A stretch of DNA of 64,000 bases, taken from a bacterium (GTDB lineage: Bacteria; Bacteroidota; Ignavibacteria; Ignavibacteriales; Ignavibacteriaceae). The DNA is taken from NCBI GenBank assembly GCA_016716565.1, contig JADJWC010000004.1, positions 372,001 through 436,000 of the forward strand, given 5' to 3'. Made by a program: the position numbers and the translations under genes. Shown piece after piece: positions 61,364-64,000 of the stretch. Position 1 is the first letter of the stretch. The number at the start of each line of letters is the position of its first letter. The notes under the pieces were generated by a model. That model ran no database searches. It saw nothing but the letters and a program-made list of their open reading frames with translations, and was not told the DNA's origin.

Positions 61364-64000
61364 TCTGTTCTTTCTGATAATTCTTGTATTAACCATTTCT
61401 CAATTTACATCTGCACAGAGCACTTATTTCATCAAGTATAAATCAAATGTCTCACCTTCTGAAATCGAACAAAAAGTTCAGATGGATAAGTTTTTACCTG
61501 ATGGTGCTCAATTGGGTACACAATCTGAATTAAGAGCAGTAGATTTTCTCGCAAAAGGAATTGCAAAGTCCGATGAAGTTTTGGGAAGAATAGTTAAAGT
61601 TACATTCAATGATGACGTTGATGAAAGTTTGATGATGCAGTTACAAAGTCTCGATGAAAATATTGAATATGTTCAAAAAGCAATTACATATCAGATGAAT
61701 TTTGTACCGGATGATAGTCTTGTTTCACAGCAGTGGGCATTGAGTAAAATCCAAGCGTTTGATGCGTGGGATAAAACACAAGGTGCAGATTCCGTACTTT
61801 TAGGAATTATCGATACAGGAATTGATTACCTTCATCCTGATCTTAAAAATAAAATCTGGCAAAACCCGGGTGAGACCGGAAATGGTAAAGAAACAAATGG
61901 AATAGATGATGATAATAATGGATTTGTCGATGATTATCGCGGTTGGGATTTTACTGATCGCGTTGGATTTCCATTTGACTCAACCGGAGGAGACTATCTT
62001 GGTTGGGATAATGATCCAAAAGATGAACAAGGTCACGGCACATATATCTCTGGTATTGCAGGAGCGCAGACAAATAATTTTACAGGTGTCGCCGGAGTTG
62101 CACCCAATATTAAACTTGTGAACCTGAGAGCGTTCGATCCCGGTGGTTACGGTGAAGAAGATGACGTCGCAGCAGCTATTCTTTATGCAGTACAAATGGG
62201 AGTGAAAGTCCTGAATATGAGTTTTGGTGATTATTCATTTTCTTATGTTTTAAGAGATGTAGTTCAATATGCATATTCAAAAAATTTAGTACTTGTTGGA
62301 AGTTCAGGTAATCAAAATTCACCGGATCCTCATTACCCGTCCGGATATTCCGAAGTGATTTCTGTTGGTAACTCAACACAGGATGATTTCCGTGCAGGTA
62401 ATTCAAATTATGGTTCTACTCTTGATATGATGGCTCCGGGCTCCCAAATAATCACAACCGCAAGAAATAATAATTACGCTTCAATCAGTGGAACTTCTGC
62501 TGCAACACCGCACGTAGCAGCAGCAGCAGCATTGATTTTATCACTTGGTGATTTTACCAACGAGGAGGTAAAACAAATTCTAAAAACCACATCCGATGAT
62601 ATTGGTGAACCCGGATGGGATATTTACACCGGTGCAGGTAGATTGAATTTATATCGAGCATTAACTGTTATCGCTCCATCTGTGATAAAGATCAATCATC
62701 CAAGACAAGATTTTGCAACACTCGATGATGAACTTGTAATTAATGCTACTGTTCTTTCTCCATTATTTTCTTCTTATGAGCTAGATTATGGTTTAGGTCT
62801 GAATCCTTCAAACTGGACATCGTTAATTGAGCAGGGAAGTAATCAGTTTTCAAATGAGAATATATTCACAATAAATTTAACTTCGCTTCCTGATACTGTG
62901 TATTGTATTCGGTTAGTTGTCAGTCTGAATAATGGAAGAACGCTGGAAGAGCGTGCTAACTTTTTTATAAGCAGAAATCCACCATTAGCTGAATTAATTT
63001 CTACAGGTCCGGCATTCTATGGAGATAAAACCACAATTCTTGCAGCTATTTACACAGATGAACCTACAATCACGAGGATGTATTATCGCAAACCTGGCGA
63101 AATTGATTTTAACTTTATTACACTTGACGGATTTACAACGAATAATCAGTTTGTTAAGTATTTACATTATGGCTTCATTCCAAACAGCTGGTTGAACAGA
63201 ATTCTGCTTATGAAATTTATTTTGAAGCCGAAAATCTTGTTGGTCTTAAGACTATAATTAAAGATAACGGTCAGAATTTTCTATTCAGTACAAAGTATGA
63301 TGCGGAATACTCCGCTGAAATATCGTTACCGTTTTCGCTTCCTGCAGGAACAATTTATCAGGATCCGGTAAACGTAACTCAAAACGAATTCACAAATGTT
63401 TATGTACGGACTTTAGCAAATTCTCGAGTCACAAATCTTTTCAAATTCAATAATGATAATTTTGAAATAATCGATTCGCTTCAAGATAGAATCGTAAGGG
63501 ATTTCGGTGATTTTAATTTAAACGGCTCAAAAGATTTACTAACTTCTTGGGTTCGTAATGGCTATATACTTGAGCAGCAAAATGTTAATTCATCATCATT
63601 TACTCAAAAGTATGCTGATGAGAGTGGAAAATTCTGGCCAATAATGGCTGAAGATATTGATGGTGATGGCATTACAGAGATTGCAGTAGTTAATTCAGAT
63701 AGTTCTGTAAATATCTGGAAAGTCAACAATGATCTTTCACTTTCAAACCCTATTGCTTTATATAATTTTACCGAGCCTTGGTTCGGAATTAATATTCTTG
63801 ATGCACCAAATAGTGTGCTTGCCGATATTAATTACGATGGAATAAAAGAAATGTGGCTGGTTGATATGGATGGAGATATTTTCAGTCACAATATTCTTGG
63901 TCCAAATAATTATCAGCAGGGAAGTGTTATAAGTACTGGATTTCTTGGATCAGCAGCTTACATTGCAGTCGGTGATTATAATGGAGATAACAGAGACGAT
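61353..64000 (+). CDS. secreted subtilisin-like serine protease with C-terminal repeats, frame interrupted by a 1-nt deletion, partial
   Basis: S8 peptidase. Signal peptide FSLFFLIILVLTISQFTSAQ; catalytic Asp154 (IDTGIDYLHPDL), His228 (GHGTYISGIAG) and Ser382 (SGTSAATPHVA), so it is active by sequence. The N-terminal ~130 residues resemble an inhibitor-type prodomain. At about 63182-63191 the frame is broken: upstream it ends in FIPNSWLNR, and one missing base puts the downstream frame back into LVEQNSAYEIYFEAENL, then FG-GAP-like repeats (IDGDGITEIAVVNSD, INYDGIKEMWLVDMDGD, VGDYNGDNRDD) that run off the window. The ATG has an AAGGAAA site and overlaps purF by 11 nt. Confidence 0.88.

Overview
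The window looks like chromosomal DNA from an AT-rich, Gram-negative member of the Bacteroidota/Chlorobiota/Ignavibacteriota group. An Ignavibacteria-like heterotroph is the best guess. That guess rests on gene content, not on a search: complex I genes in the order A-B-C-D-H-I-J with no nuoEFG between D and H, a GWxTD protein, a paired M16 peptidase operon, many small outer-membrane beta-barrels, a carboxypeptidase-regulatory-like/beta-barrel outer-membrane protein, FolP next to the diadenylate cyclase CdaA, and a short DapB. No phage, plasmid, IS element or CRISPR array is visible. Most of the window is housekeeping DNA with a few accessory islands.

Layout. 1-4623 (-): nuoA,B,C,D,H,I and the start of nuoJ, behind a promoter that contains a perfect palindrome. 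4831-7395 (+): an unknown helical protein, mannose-1-phosphate guanylyltransferase and an unusual RpiB-like protein. 7547-10478: pyrK, pyrD, folC. 10663-15674: rho, GWxTD protein, pdxA, a methyltransferase, ftsE-like ATPase. 15676-18334 (-): adk, tadA, tRNA-Arg(UCG), a radical SAM protein. 18564-23698: two beta-barrel proteins, a 37-residue membrane protein with its own terminator, a hypothetical protein, and an M16 protease pair. 23730-32946 (-): a catabolic island. 33009-37626: tRNA-Arg(ACG), then dapA-dapB-dapH-(broken four-helix-bundle gene)-lysC. 37757-44462: large outer-membrane protein, RhuM-Fic fusion, NfnAB-type bifurcating oxidoreductase, a beta-barrel protein. 44490-50316: RqcH-like protein, PASTA protein, rpe, folP, cdaA, glycosyltransferase. 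50408-59009: MBL hydrolase, parA, parB, DUF5683-like protein, YIP1-like protein, class III aminotransferase, nadB, ppx/gppA, two hypotheticals, aroQ. 59187-64000: MerR regulator, tRNA-Pro(GGG), purF, and a secreted subtilisin running off the end.

The most interesting region is 23730-32946. One unit encodes a glycyl radical enzyme with the features of trans-4-hydroxy-L-proline dehydratase (HypD) and its activase. The next encodes a proline-dehydrogenase-family enzyme, a DapA-family aldolase that closely resembles animal 4-hydroxy-2-oxoglutarate aldolase (HOGA1), an AGXT-like alanine-glyoxylate aminotransferase, a DMT-family transporter and a secreted S37/S28-type serine peptidase. Together these suggest a module that takes proline- and hydroxyproline-rich peptides apart. 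It would combine the oxidative route known from animal mitochondria with the anaerobic radical route. The assignment is inferred from family and context.

Five reading frames are broken by net single-base changes (nuoD, folC, parB, the subtilisin, and the four-helix-bundle gene, which also has a stop codon). Three of these genes are normally indispensable, so sequencing or assembly indels are the likelier explanation for nuoD, folC, parB and the subtilisin. The four-helix-bundle gene looks genuinely decayed.
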